A stretch of DNA of 64,000 nt, from positions 1 through 64,000 of the forward strand of contig JAJTWR010000461.1 in assembly GCA_021613335.1 (NCBI GenBank). Direction: 5' to 3'. Positions within the stretch are counted from its first letter, which is position 1. The number at the start of each line of letters is the position of its first letter. Position numbers and translations under genes: made by a program. Of the stretch, positions 51,801-64,000 are shown in pieces. Below the pieces are notes generated by a model that saw only the letters and a list, made by a program, of their open reading frames with translations, was not told where the DNA came from and did not search any database. This DNA is from Whitmania pigra (lineage: Eukaryota > Annelida > Clitellata > Hirudinida > Haemopidae).

Positions 51801-53238
51801 ATTAAAAAAAAGGTTTAACATAACAATAACATAACAATTATTTATAGTGGTTAAGAAGACTTGGATCTGTATGATAACCACTCTTTTTAGACCTATTTAT
51901 CTATCTGCATGGGTGGTTTCCTTATCTAGTTTATTCCATAAGGAAACCACCCTTGTCCAGAAATAATTATTTTTTAAGTTTCCCGAAGCTTCCTTATATG
52001 ATTTAGAATCGTGCCCTCTAGTAGAAGCACTTTTTGTGGCTTCGAAAAACTGTTCAGGCAAAAGGCCTTCCCTTCCCGATAAAATTTTGAATGCCTCGAT
52101 GAGGTCCTTCTCTATTTCTTCTCTTATCCGGAGTTAACATCTACTTAATCTTTCCTCGTAACTAGATGCTTTTCAATTGTTCTGCATTATTACCCTCAAA
52201 TATCTTTCATGATTAGACTGCTTCCTCCAAATACATATTCAACTTTTGTGTTTCTGCATCCCATACCCATAATGGGGCATTTGTCTACGTTGAGAAGCGT
52301 CTGCCAATCTTCTGCCCATTTGAATAACTTGTTAAGGTCTTCCTTAAGTGCATCCAAATGTATCCAGTATTTCAGTGCATATTCATTTATCCAAAACGAT
52401 AAGCGGAACCGACTCATCCCAACAGGGCTGGAAAACTGGTTTTTATTCCCCAAAACTTAAGAAGTACTTCAGAAGGTAATTACAACTCTGAAGCAGAATA
52501 CAAAGAACCCGATATGGATAAAATTTGGTGAAATGGACTCAGAACCTCATTTAAAATAGCACTGTTGTTCTAGTTTTGTATTGTTTTTTTTTACTTATCT
52601 TGCAATAAATTTGTTTAACTAATCACGAACTATCACTTTTTAATAAATTAAAAAAAAACAAAACCATAAAAAACAATAAAAAAAACCCGGACAAAAAAAC
52701 CGTGTTCTTTCATATCTCTAGACCATATCTCGTACCACAATTAGACCTGATGAATTTGGTCCTATCAGAAGACAAGACCAGTTGGCCATGTTCCATATAT
52801 TCTCATCAGCTAACAGAGCTCTTGCTGATGCCTATCAGAACATCCACAGCTAAAACCTTTCAACAACGAAGAGGATTCTGGCTTAGAACAATTCCGCTTA
52901 GAGATTATAAGAATCTGGAATTCCAGATGTTCGCTACAGCACTCACATAGAGCACAGGGAACTGAAGACCTTGATAATCTGGGATAATTCAATTCTTTCA
53001 TTTCTATTTTTCCAATCATCTACCTATGCATTGAACGTTGAACTAGCTGTGTAGTACCACTATTACTACTTACAACCACTGTTCCTTCAAACTTTGAAGT
53101 ACTTCCTCATTGAGTTAATAAGTGCACCCCAAATCCTCTGGCAGGTATGGAAGAAACCACTTTGAAGATATTTTAAAACAATGTTCTATCAATATTCTAA
53201 CACTATTTAAAATAAAATGTTTAGTGATCGTCTTTAAT
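51801..53238. other. Gap with retrotransposon remnant
   Basis: Apart from the non-LTR fragment at 51895-52460, I see only AT-rich DNA, including an A-rich stretch at about 52640-52700. A plus-strand open stretch at 52702-52950 has no recognisable content. Confidence 0.45.
51895..52460 (-). mobile_element. Non-LTR reverse transcriptase 3' fragment
   Basis: Minus-strand codons near 52370-52220 give DLNKLFKWAEDWQTLLNVDK then a KCPIMGMG-like end of the palm/thumb region. After a deletion and frame changes, 52110-51900 gives KDLIEAFKILSGREGL, STRGHDSKSYKEASG and TRVVSLWNKLDKE, the usual C-terminal RT tail. It is an internally deleted, dead element. Confidence 0.8.
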
Positions 53239-56200
53239 TTATAAGACCAATTCTTCATTTGGAGGCAGCTCTTCAAAGTAAGATTCAATATCAGTGCTTG
53301 AAATCCCTTCAAGGGATGATGGTTTCCAACACGGGTTTAAGTCTTTGTCGATAAGCACTGCACAAACAATAATTTAGAAAATCACTTCACGAATGTTGAG
53401 CCCATCAATGAATTACTCACATGCTCGAACTCCCTCAAAGAAATCATTTTTCTGCATGATGCGAACTACAATCCTGTATTCCATCTCCAAATCCTGCCTC
53501 AGACTCATATTTTTACCCCTTCTCATCTGTTCCAACGTAAGTTTGAGTGATGTTGGGGACTGTCAAACAAATGAACTTTAATAGATAGAACATTAATATT
53601 TCAACAAAAATATGTAATGAATGGCTACCATTTTGGCTAGTGTTTCCAATTGAGTCTTTGACCAATCAGAGTCATCTACTTTAAGTCCATTAAGAATATC
53701 TATAATGTTATAAGATGAAAATATGTTGTTTATCAGTGCTTGTTGACTGGAAAGCACAAATGGGTTGTCTCTTTCCAATGTCGTCTGGACAAAAGCATGA
53801 TTACATTGGATAAAATTTTAAAAACAGAAAATAGTGTGGCATGTCCCAAATAATTCTTTGAGTGCAATTACCTCATTGTGGTAATGATCCAGAATTTCTT
53901 TAATGTCCGTAAGACTTGGTGAAGCCAATCTTAATAGATCCTTCTCTAGGTGAACAATCTGAGGAAAGCTGTCAAAGTTATTCATCTTTGGGCACCTCAC
54001 CAAATTAACCCAAGACAAAATAACCCAATCAAACCAGCTCAATAAAATTTGTTTTAAATTAAACTAAATTAAAATGTTAGTCACATTAAATTGTTCTTAA
54101 GCAAATCCATGTAGATAATCAAGAGTTTTCGGGTTGTCTTATATTGGAACAGGGTTAACTTTAAGGTATTTTTGACAGAGGTGTTTTATTGGAGAAATAT
54201 TTTGACAGATCACCTCATCTTTGATAAATTTCAAGTAATTCCACATTCAGAAAATATTTAAGTTGAATTCCAAGTGAATATCAGCATTGCAATAATTCAG
54301 TTCATATAACCTTGGAAGATTCAACAAAATGTGTTGCTATCCCTGCATTGAATGTGTCTCTTCCCTTCAGTCTGAAACCTGTCAAAGCCAGGAAATTTCC
54401 GAGTCCACCCGAAAGTCTAGGCAAGAAATAGCCACCCCCAACATCAGGTATCAAACCTATGTTTAAAAACCTAACAATTAGTGCTAATTTTGGAAACAAA
54501 ACTTTAATAATTTAGCATCTTCATGCAGTTTGTAAATACTGCCAGAAATGCAGAGCCATCTGCTAAAGTATTAATCATTTTAAATACAAGACAAATAAAG
54601 AAGCATGTGCTCAAGCACATAACTTTACAAAGTCGTTTTTACTTTTTTTTAGTCTACTTTAGTCTGAAGAAATACAGAAAAACATGCAATGAAAAATTAG
54701 TGGAGAAAAAAGAATGTGCAACAGTTAGATCAATAAATTCTAGAATGTTATAACAGCAAACATTTCAGCTCACCTATGGCAGTCTCAGGCATTGCAAATA
54801 ATGTTCTTTCTGTGGCAACTCTAAAGTTACCATGAACTGAAAGTCCTGCTCCCTAGTAACAAACAAAATTACTATTACCAGGCCAACAACTTTAAATAAC
54901 AATTCATGATAACCCCTCCCATAGTTATTCCATCAATCAGGGCAACCCAAGGGACTCTAGACATTCCTGCAAGAGAGAGACTCTTGAAAACATGGCTTGA
55001 TGGTTACGATACAAATTATCTAAGAATTGCTAAACAATACAATAAAAGATACAGCAACTATCGTAGGTACTCCTGGTTCCAAGGTTGTGGACAATTACAC
55101 ATTCAGACAACTTTTGTAACTAGATTAATTGAAGTAGGCCAAAATTTCATTGAACTTTTCATCTGGAAAAGAATTTACACCAAAAACTGCTCTAACTTCA
55201 TTGCTCAGCACAAAGGCCAATGCAGCAAGGAATTTTAATTTCAGTTTTAACTTCAATGTCTGATTAAAGCTTAACTTTCAAGCCGGCACTGGTGACTTTT
55301 ACAAAATTTTGTTATCTTCTTCATACACATTGAATGTCTAGCTGAGATAGATCCTCAATTTCTCATCAGAGTTTGGAATCATTATGAAGCTGCTGTTGAA
55401 AGATCTTCAAAAACAACCAACTGTTGCAAAGGATTTCACAATGCATTGAATTCTAGTTTCCAGTTTAGCAGTCCAAGTGTCTGGTCCTTATTGGATGGGA
55501 TTGAAAGGGATCTTGCTTGCCACATTAGAAAAAACTAGTAGGACACCCATAGGCAAAGGAGAATTATAAAGCTCTACATAAACAAGTTGCTCATGCTGTG
55601 CAGGGTTATAAAAATAACAGCCGTGGTCCCCTTAGTTATGCCAATTTGGCAATGGAAAAGTGACAAAAAAATAAGGGTTGTGATTATGAAATTTACATTT
55701 TTTAAAACCTGGGTTTTAAATGGCAGCCCACCTTCTCTTTAAATTCCACATTTACTGAATGTTTCTCAATTCAATTGCACAACAGTCGTGTGTGCAAGCT
55801 GTCTGGTTACATATTCTACATTTTCCTTGCATATGGTGCAAATAGATTTAAAATGTCTTAACGCTGGCAAGAAGATGCACCAAGGGAATTAATCAAATAC
55901 ATACCAGGCTCAATGGTACATACAAGGTAGGACGAGAAAGTAATATAAACAACCAGACAGATATATTATTTTTCTGTTTTTCTAGTTTTGAACAGACCCA
56001 CAGAATTCCAAATGGTCCATAAGTATTTGAGTTTGGGTGACATTATGGGCGTTTTAGTCGTTGTTTGAATTTATGTTGAAATAGAGCTTGAAACACAAAC
56101 ATTTCACTTCTATGGAGGTGGTCCTCCTAGTGGAATGTGAATCTCTGAGTTTATGCCTTTGGACATCATTTCAGTTATCTTTGTGCTTTAGTTTTGTTTG

Positions 56201-56846
56201 CTTGTTCATAAAATCAAATCAAAATATACATACAGCAACATATTCTAAGCATCTCTAAAACATTAATCATTTCAAAAACATGACTAATAAATCCTCAAAT
56301 ACCAACCAATGGCATGATTTAAAAAGTACTCCTCTTGGAAAAAAGCCTTTTGAAGCTCTAAGTTGCTCCCTGAAACAGCTAAATACGTAATACTTATTAC
56401 TGTTCTGATCTTTCATAGTCACTAGCCATCAAAGACAAATTAATAGAAATCACCTGGAAATATAAGGCCAAAACTAAAACTTAGTGAAGCATTAATTTCC
56501 AAATGATAACCATAATCATAAATCATAGAAATTTAATTTTAAGCTCATTATGCAACTTTAGTGTTTCAAACCTCTTACATCACCCCCAGCACAAAATGCT
56601 TTTTCTCCAGCACCCTTAATTATAATCATCTTCAAATCACCCTTTGTTTGCCATTCCTAAAATTCATATTGCAAGCTCACATTAAATTACATCAAAAGAT
56701 AAGCCACAACTTACCTTCACAAAAGGATTGATCATTTTTATCATAGAGAGAGTGAGTGAATTGAGTGATTTGGGTCTGTTGAGTGTTATAACACCCTTGT
56801 CAGAAATAGTCTCTATTACAACTTCGCCACAAACACGTGTTGACGC
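53239..56846 (-). CDS. HIBCH: 3-hydroxyisobutyryl-CoA hydrolase, mitochondrial
   Basis: The stop is at 53239-53241. The first recognised exon begins at 56846 with [18 protein letters not shown] and [16 protein letters not shown]. Downstream exons give [14 protein letters not shown] (near 54930), [20 protein letters not shown] (near 54810), [16 protein letters not shown] (near 54440) with [31 protein letters not shown] (near 53540) and [18 protein letters not shown] near the end. These are the crotonase-fold oxyanion and active-site blocks of HIBCH, which acts in valine breakdown. The exon with the start codon and mitochondrial targeting peptide lies further right, beyond 56846, and was not identified. 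Confidence 0.92.
54960..55560 (+). mobile_element. FLYWCH/MULE-type transposase relic
   Basis: Plus-strand codons read [20 protein letters not shown] and later, after stops, [26 protein letters not shown] and [17 protein letters not shown]. The N-N-x-x-E/K-G-x-H-x-x-L-N plus H/S-P-S-x-W pattern is the C-terminal signature common in FLYWCH-associated MULE transposases of invertebrates. The relic is broken by stops and lies in an HIBCH intron on the opposite strand. Confidence 0.55.
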
Positions 56847-56849
56847 CTA

Positions 56850-58950
56850 AATAAGCGACAAAATTACATCAAAAAGTAAGTAAACAATTGTATCAGGGCC
56901 TCACATGGGCTCTTTGGCCGACTGTGAATCTGCAATTGAGAAACGTTTCTTCAGAAATGGTAAAATTTAACGTAAATGCAACTAACAAATCCATCCCCCT
57001 TCTTCGTATCAAAACATGTGACATCTTCTATAAAATCAAAATAAGCACAATAATAACATGTTATTTAGCTAAAAATCGAATTTAGCATTTCAACAACATT
57101 TAAAAAGCTTCAACCTCACGCGAAACGAACTCCACAGCACCAAGACCGACAAACCTCTACCTGAGGTCATCAAAGATAAATAGTGCATAAAGGGATTATC
57201 TTGATTTGATTTTTTTAATTTCACGAACAGCAAACACAAGCAGATTCTAGCTATTATGTAATATTATTGTGATGAGATTTGTTATTAACTAATTTTTTCA
57301 GTATACCAAAATGCTTTAAATTTGAAAATTGTCTACGAAGGTGGATTTGATTTGAATTCTCATCCATAAGGGCGATCCTCAGATCAAGTATGATGGAGAT
57401 GGAAAGATCGCCATTGCCAGCAAGCAACGAGAGGAGAGGTGTTTGTGTTTTAGTCGGCAAGTACATCATGGAGGAAGCAATAACTGGAATTTCATGAAAT
57501 GATCTAGTTATGGAATGGAAGTTATTTATTTATTTGATTAGAGTCCGATTGACATCTCTCTGGCCTCTCCGAACTTCGCATGCAGATCATCGTTGAAGGT
57601 ACTTCCAGAAAATCTAAGAAGCGATCACTTCTTCGTCCAGATCCCAGTTGATGCTTCACCTTTGTATGAGGCCGTCAGTGCATCAACATAAGGAAGGTTA
57701 ACTGGAATTTATACCAGTTGACATGCTTAGCTTATCTGGGTCAGGACCTACCAACATATGATCTCGAAGAAAATGCGTCTCTCATATTTCAGTGCATCAT
57801 TAAGGCTGCAGAGGCTTGTTCTCCATAACCCAAAAGCAGCCGTAGGAGACGCTGTCCCCTATTGGAACGATGACTACAGAAACGCAATAAAAGAGAGAAA
57901 CCAGAAAAGGAACCGCTTCTTGAAAGTAAGGTCAGACGAAGCTTTCGCGGAATATAAGAGGGCAAAGGGACGGAGTTAGGCTTAGGGTTCAATGGATTGT
58001 CAAAAATGCCAAGAGATTTTGTTCCAGTTTCAATAAGTCAACGGACCTGGGCACTCTTTGGAGAACTGTCAAAAGAATGAACGGACTCTCTCAAAGAACT
58101 CTATTATTCAACGTGATGCTCGACGGTCTGCATCAGCCAGAGAATTGAATCAAGATGTCTATGTAAGTCGACTGGACGATCGGTAGCAATCTCTCCACCA
58201 TGACTCACAGAATGCAACGACAGAACAGATAAGTTTTTATCTAATAACGGTTTTCGTATTTTTGTTAAGAAATCTTGCTTCGTTGTTTTTAATAATAATA
58301 AATCAAGGCTGGATTCCTCCAGGAAAACACTGCGCATAGCTAGGGAACAAATCCCAATGACTCCAACCGCTACATTCCTGGGTGTAATCCTAAATAAGAA
58401 TCGAATAAAACAACTCCAACCATAGGCGAGACCACGAGACTACGTCTCTTGACCTGTGTAATTATCTCATGAATAATTGATGAGATCAGTCTGCTTCAAA
58501 CAACTCCAGCCAACAAGTGAACGTCTTGGTTGGGTTTATTATTTATTATTTTATTTATTTAATTTTATAAATATTATTTTATCACATGTACTTCTTTGAA
58601 CTACAAACATGTTGAAATCTGAGAAAATTGTCTTCATTTATTTGATAATAAAAATTTAAGTTCGACGTGTCACTATAAATAACTTTAAATTTATCAGCTG
58701 GCAAGATTCTATTGGCTTCTTTGAAATTAGATCCTAAATTAATCTGAATGCAAGGTTTTTCTTTTAAACTTGAAAAAGTTCGTTTTTATCAAATTTCTTA
58801 TTTATTATTTGAATTGTTACATGTGATTGTTTCGAGACTATATAGGAATCAGCCAGTACTATTTTTGAAAGCGGATGATTCTGAATATCGCACTATACTT
58901 ACTGGAGCTTTAATCAAATCGGTTGATCTCTGAGGGAGGAAACTAGCCAA
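56850..58950. other. Gap between HIBCH and PDIA4 with retrotransposon pieces
   Basis: The left part should contain the HIBCH first exon and promoter, neither of which I can place. The stretch 57523-58440 is non-LTR retrotransposon debris. A plus-strand open stretch at 58748-58933 directly before PDIA4 shows no domain and is not called. Confidence 0.5.
57523..58440 (+). mobile_element. Non-LTR retrotransposon debris (endonuclease-RT linker)
   Basis: Plus-strand codons near 57850-57975 give DAVPYWNDDYRNAIKERNQK and AFAEYKRAKG, the linker between endonuclease and reverse transcriptase in Jockey-like elements. Before and after are frame-shifted continuations (for example an SQRTW-like phrase near 58040). 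At 57523-57552 is a TTTAT tail with AGAGTCCG in the opposite orientation, so at least two fragments are juxtaposed or rearranged. Confidence 0.65.
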
Positions 58951-61900
58951 ATGATCGAAAGCGGGAGTTTTGCTGTAGCATGTTCTCTCGTCTTGGCTTT
59001 GTTTTGGCGACGTGCAATATGTTACGGTGACCTGACGACTACACCAACTGGTAAATATATTTCACATTGTGGTTTTCTTGTTGACAACTTTAAAATCGTT
59101 CTTCTTCAGATGACGGCGACACCCAATTTAACATAGAAAACGATGTATACGTTTTGAATAAAAACAATTTTGATGAATTCGTAAAAACAAAGGACACGTC
59201 GCTTGTGGAATTTTATGCTCCATGGTAAAGATAGTTAGGTAGTCCGAAAAATATGAATAAATTATTTGTAAATTGTTAAAAGGTGTGGTCACTGCAAAAA
59301 CTTGGCCCCGCATTATGAGAAAGCTGCCAAGAGCCTGCGCTGGCAAGACCCACCAGTCTATCTAGCAAAAGTTGATTCCACTGTTGAAACAGAACTTTCT
59401 GAAAGGTTTGAAATTTATACAAATTTTTTTACAATACGTGAAAATTTTGTTTTCCCCTGAAGGTTTGAGGTGAAAGGCTATCCCACGATGCTTATATTCA
59501 AAAGAGGTGTTCAAATTGATTATGATGGACCCCGAGATGTAGATGGTAGGACAGAAATTAAGATTTTGGATGGAATTAACTCCAATTTTGTTTTTTTTAA
59601 ACCACGGCCTCATTATTTGATAACAGAAATTTTATGAATATAAAATGTAAATGAAGTACATTTAGTTATTTAATTCAATAATTGAAATACACCGTATGCA
59701 TAGCATAAGCTTCTATGCACTTCTTGTGACTATTTATGTAGTGCTTCTTCCCAAGTTGCAGGGTGGGTTTTAAACATGAATGTTGCCATTAGGAATGCAG
59801 ACCATATAGGCCAACCTGCACCTATAAGGCTTAACTTTTGGTAGATTAAAGAAATTTTGTTATGTAAAATTATTTTGATAATCTACTTTTATTGAGTGCT
59901 TAAGGTAAATAATTAAAATTTTAGGCATAAAAAAATTAGCTTGTTGTAATTTCTTACTAAATGCTACTAGGCATTGTGAGCCACATGAAAGCATACAGTG
60001 ATCCATTTTATCAATTCCCAAAGAATGAGACAATTACTCTGACCAGAGATAACTTCACAGAGGTGATAATGAAAGAGGAATTCATGGTGGTCATGTTTTA
60101 TGCTCCATGGTCAGATTTTGTGATGACTAGACAGTTTTGTATATATGATAATATTGTTTTGTATTTTGTATGTGATTAAAGACACATTTTTGTAAGTTTA
60201 TTAAGCAGTGGCATATTTATTTTAATAACATCATTCCAGGTTTAATACAAAGCTACTATGATAACTACTCAACATTATTATTATTATTATTATTATTATT
60301 GTTATTATTATTTGCAGGTGTGCCCACTGCAAGAAAATGCTTCCAGAATATGAAAAGGCTGCTAAAGAATTGGTGAAGCAAGATTACTCAGTTCCATTTG
60401 CTATTGTGAATGCCATAGAAGAAGAAGAACTAGCTAAGCGTTATGATATATCCAACTATCCCTCTCTGAAGTTCTTTAGGAAAGGAAGAGATTATCCTTT
60501 TAAGAGTGATGCCAGAGATAAATGGTGTAAGTTGATTGACTTTGGTATATTAAAGTGGTGGTGTTCATGGCTTTAATGATGATGCTTAAGTTGATGATGC
60601 TTATTTGTAGCAATTGTTGAGTATGTTGGGAAACATATGGGAGAAGGTTCTTCTGCTATTGTTGACTTACAAGATTTGAGTAACAAAATTGCATCCAAAG
60701 AGGATTCTTGTGTCTTTCTGGCCTTTTTCAATAGCTCTGATGATAAAGCATATAAGATCTATCTTGAACTTGGTGAGTATTTATTATTTTAGTATTTAAT
60801 GTTAAGTCAATATAAGATTTGAAATATCATTTTAGTCAATGAGAGAAGGGATGATTATTCTTTCTACCATTCATTTGAACCTTCCCATCGAGCAGCATTC
60901 AAGGTGAACCATTCCACCTTTTTCATTTTCTACACTGAAATCTTCCAATCGAGACATGAACCCAAATATAGGTTGTTGAATCTTTCAGTAAGTACCTTGT
61001 TTAGTGATGTGAGAAGTTATTCTAGTTCCACTTTTGTTTACTATGGTTATGATGATTTGGTTTAGTTACAGTTTTATCTCTTCAGAAATTTTAGTTTTTA
61101 TTTGGTTATAGTTTTAAGTTTTCATATTTTTATGTTTTAGTCAGTTTTAAAGTTTTAGGTTTCCTGTTGGAACAATTTATTTAAGCACATTTCCAATAAT
61201 TTGAGTGTTAACTATCTTTTTCTCCAAATTTTTCAAGCATCAACTCTTGCTAGATGTTAAATCTTCACAAGCTTTCTCTACATATACTTGTGAAGCAGGG
61301 GCAGACACTAAATCCAAAGAGAGATTAGATAGATTTGGAAATTGACCTTCCCTCTCCAACCAAAAAGCTAGGGCACACTTAACCCTTTACTCTTCTTTTT
61401 CCAATCGTTCAGTATACAATACTGGTATCTAAATGTGAATTGTAGTATTTTCACTGGGATATCATTCTACCGCAAACATCATTGGCCCATTGGGCTTTAT
61501 AACTGATTTTGATTTGCTGGAAGCTCCATCATACTGAAAATGCCATCAATCACTGGTTTTAATTGTGATTGTAGTTTTGCAACTTTTTGGTTTCATTTTT
61601 GTTCCAATTATTTTTAAATAAAACTTAATTTAGTTTTAATATTGTTTTAGTTAACTAAAATATTTTAATTGAGTGGTTTTTTTTTTGCTCGCAACTAAAT
61701 TGAATTATGGTGGCGTGATGTGTGATGCTTGCCTGATGTTTTAATGTTTGGAAATTAATCAAAGGGGGACAGTACTCCTAGTGACATAGACAATTTCATT
61801 GAGAAACATCAAATTCCTCTTGTTGGTGAGTACAAAGACCAAACTAAAGACAAACAATATAAGAACAAAAGGCCACTTATAATTTTTTTCTATACAGTGG

Positions 61901-62802
61901 ATTGGTCCTTTGAGCACAGGGATGGTTAGATTTATTTATTTTTTTAAATCTCTGATTAGCTTTAGAAAAATGCTTGTACAAGACCATTTACAACAGCTAC
62001 TCAGCTCTGGAGGAGAAAGTTTACAGATATTGCAATAAATCATCCTGAACTAACCTTTGTGGTTGCTGATGATGATGCCAACAAAGAAATTTTTAATGAA
62101 TTTGGATTTGATGACTCAGGAGAAGAAGTTAATGTGGGCATAATTTCAAAGGATGGTCGAAAGTTTCCAATGAAACCGATGGAAGAATTTGATGTAAAAG
62201 AAGTGCTCAATTTTATCATAAAATTCAATCAAGGTTAGTTTTTGACTTGGATGCTCACCTTTTATTCTTTTCAAGTGATGTCAATGTTTCACATATCAGG
62301 TTTTTTCTTTGTTTTTAGTCATTGGTGATCTTTTATGTTAGAAGAAGTTGATATGTATATCTTCAAATTAATTTGTTTAAATTTTTAAGGTTTGTTGAAG
62401 CCTCGAGTTAAGTCTCAACAGATACCCAGAAAACAGACAGGACCAGTTGTTGTAGTAGTTGGCAAGAGCTTTGAAAAGATTGTGTTTGATCCCCATAAAG
62501 ATGTTCTTATTGAATTATATGCTCCTGGGTGTGGGCACTGTAAGCAGTTGGAGCCAACATACAAAGAACTGGCCAAAAGGCTAAAGTCTGAGAAGGACGT
62601 CATTGTAGCCAAAATGGATGCCACAGCTAATGATTCTCCAGCAAATTATCTTGCTTCAGGATATCCAACAATTTATTTTGCTCCATCCAATAGAAAGGAC
62701 AATCCTGTGCTCTTTGAGGGTAATCACACATTAGAGGAACTATTGGCTTTTGTCAAGACACATGGAATGACTTTCCAGAAAAATAAGAAGGAGGAATTGT
62801 GA
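58951..62802 (+). CDS. PDIA4: Protein disulfide isomerase A4 (ERp72)
   Basis: ATG 58951 opens a signal peptide ([16 protein letters not shown]) cleaved near CYGDLT; the stop is at 62800-62802 after KEEL, the ER retention signal of ERp72. There are about ten exons. Three thioredoxin-like domains with CxxC sites are seen: CGHC (near 59283, W supplied across the intron), CAHC (near 60321) and CGHC (62530-62541). Between the second and third lie redox-inactive b domains ([19 protein letters not shown], and others). The domain order fits ERp72 (a-a-b-b-a). It oxidises and isomerises disulfides in the ER lumen. In the third site the Trp before CGHC is Gly (APGCGHCK), and the second site has Ala for Gly. 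A SINE and an ATT microsatellite sit in its introns. Confidence 0.94.
59708..59822 (-). mobile_element. SINE copy in PDIA4 intron
   Basis: On the minus strand: TGCAGGTTGGCCTATATGG (A-box region), TTCCTAATGGCAACA, then TACATAAATAG and ACAAGAAGTGCATAGAAG. It shares head and tail with the 32600 and 47507 copies, with an internal deletion around the B box. Confidence 0.65.
60267..60316 (+). repeat. ATT microsatellite
   Basis: About 15 ATT units with one GTT interruption end within the polypyrimidine area of the acceptor for the PDIA4 exon at 60319. Length variation here could affect splicing of the exon carrying the second active site, though this is only inference. Confidence 0.9.
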
Positions 62803-63063
62803 TGTTATTTCACGTTACTTCTTGTTAAGTGTTTTTGCATTAAGTTTGAATATTGGTTGTTCAAGTAAATGATTTTGTCCATGATACTTGGAATTGGTCG
62901 ATTTTTGAGCGCGCACGTAAAAACGGAAAAAGGTTTTAGTAAGTTCTAGAGAGTTCAGCGAAATGATCATTCTACTGGTACTTTGGTGACGTCATTTCAC
63001 ATGAATAGCGTTAATATCCTTCTAAACACTTAAGTTTAGCTAAAATAAACATCAAAGACGAGG

Positions 63064-64000
63064 ATGCCGGAAGTATTCGTAAGTTCAACTGAGCTGCAAT
63101 TTATGCTTGTGTTTTGATAATTTGCATGTGATGTTGCAGTCGTATAAATACGAAGGGGAATATGATGTTGACGGTCTGAGGCATGGAAGTGGCAAAGCGA
63201 GGTACTGCAATGGGGATACTTACGAGGGAGATTACCGCGAGGGAAAGAGGCATGGATTCGGAAAATACTGGTGAGCCTTCAAAAATGAGTAATGGCATTC
63301 AATAAGCTGACTGCTTTTTGCCCAGTTTCTATCAAGGGGGTACCTATATCGGCGAATGGTCAGCTGGAAAGAAACACGGTAAGGGAAAGTTCTGCTATCG
63401 CGACGGCAGCAGCTACGAAGGTTAAGTTCCCAACAATCTTATTGAAATACTCATGCTTATTTTTTAAATGTATATTTGAGAGTCTACGATAAATTAATTG
63501 ACAGGTGAATTTTTTGAGGACGTTAGGCAAGGATGGGGAAAATATTGCTACACTAACGGCGATGTTTATGAGGGCAATTGGTATCAGCAAAAGCGCCAAG
63601 GCAATGGCATATATATATACAAGGAAGCCCGTCTAAAATACGAGGGAACCTGGAGAGACGGTTTCAGAACACCCGAAGGAGTAATTACATATTTGGGAAG
63701 CAGAGAAGAAATTGACTGTAGAAAGGTAAACAAAATAAATATCTCCATGAGGTAGGCCTACTCTAAATTAAAATTGTTTATATTTTAACAGACGTCGATG
63801 GAAGGTTAGATGATTTCTAAATTTAGCTTTCATACTTTAAGTAAATGTTTAAAGTTTATTTATAAGGCATAATTATTTCAAAATCATAACTATCAACTGA
63901 CATTTAAACGTGATGTTGAAGAAGATAAAAAAACCTCAACGAAAGAAGAAAGAGAAGAAAGTAAAAAGGAGACGACAGAAAGTAAGAAGACGACAGAAGA
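63064..64000 (+). CDS. RSPH1: Radial spoke head protein 1 (MORN repeats), partial
   Basis: ATG 63064 begins a tiny exon (MPEVF), then 63141-63270 opens with [29 protein letters not shown] and [12 protein letters not shown]. Further exons (about 63325-63420, 63505-63725) add [39 protein letters not shown] and KYEGTWRDG, giving about five MORN repeats in the arrangement of RSPH1, a radial spoke head protein of motile cilia. Near the end, 63911-64000 encodes a Glu/Lys-rich run ([17 protein letters not shown]) that fits the acidic tail and leaves the window. The join between 63725 and this tail is unresolved: one splice choice gives a stop near 63820. The start lies 260 bp after the PDIA4 stop codon, on the same strand. 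Confidence 0.85.

Overview
The window is eukaryotic nuclear DNA. It is AT-rich, the genes are split by many short GT-AG introns, and the proteins are animal ones (APPL, MEIOC, coilin, CCDC157, RSPH1, ERp72). A tract of CCCTAA (TTAGGG type) telomere repeats argues against insects and nematodes. It fits a gene-dense invertebrate with TTAGGG telomeres, such as a sponge, placozoan, cnidarian, tunicate or lophotrochozoan. I cannot narrow it further from sequence alone.

Left end (1-6.3 kb): a subtelomere-like block. Two tandem units of about 1.1 kb (860-3050) each carry an octamer, CCAAT boxes and TATA boxes, and a shorter related unit lies upstream. They abut about 138 bp of CCCTAA repeats (3051-3188), followed by about 5.5 copies of a 325 bp satellite that itself contains degenerate telomere sequence. 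Decayed satellite copies trail off to about 6.06 kb, just before the first gene.

Gene-rich part (6.3-34 kb): an APPL1/2-type endosomal adaptor (-), a secreted beta-helix-like protein (+), MEIOC (-), MCM6 (-), a lysophosphatidic acid acyltransferase (+), a CDC50/TMEM30 flippase subunit (+), coilin (-) and an unidentified protein with two membrane segments (+). MCM6 and the acyltransferase are divergent and share a short upstream region with a perfect E2F palindrome. AGPAT, CDC50 and coilin are packed within about 130-220 bp of each other.

Right part (36-64 kb): CCDC157 (-), an SLC47/MATE exporter (-), unidentified exons (-), HIBCH (-), the PDI ERp72/PDIA4 (+) and RSPH1 (+, running off the window). 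CCDC157 and RSPH1 are sperm or cilium genes, and MEIOC is a meiotic gene. These look like housekeeping and ciliary or germline neighbours, with no operon-like cooperation apparent.

Mobile DNA is varied and mostly dead, sitting in introns and gaps. It includes a Tc1/mariner fossil in APPL, a Ty3/gypsy gag relic in CCDC157, a FLYWCH/MULE-like transposase relic in HIBCH, several non-LTR retrotransposon fragments, a hAT-like end, fold-back elements (one flanking a telomere-like core) and a tRNA-derived SINE family with at least five copies. I see no CRISPR, operon or bacterial feature. The least explained parts are the promoter-bearing repeat next to the telomere tract, the telomere-cored fold-back element, and two gene-like regions I cannot name. 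Exon boundaries were read by eye and are approximate unless given as start or stop codons.
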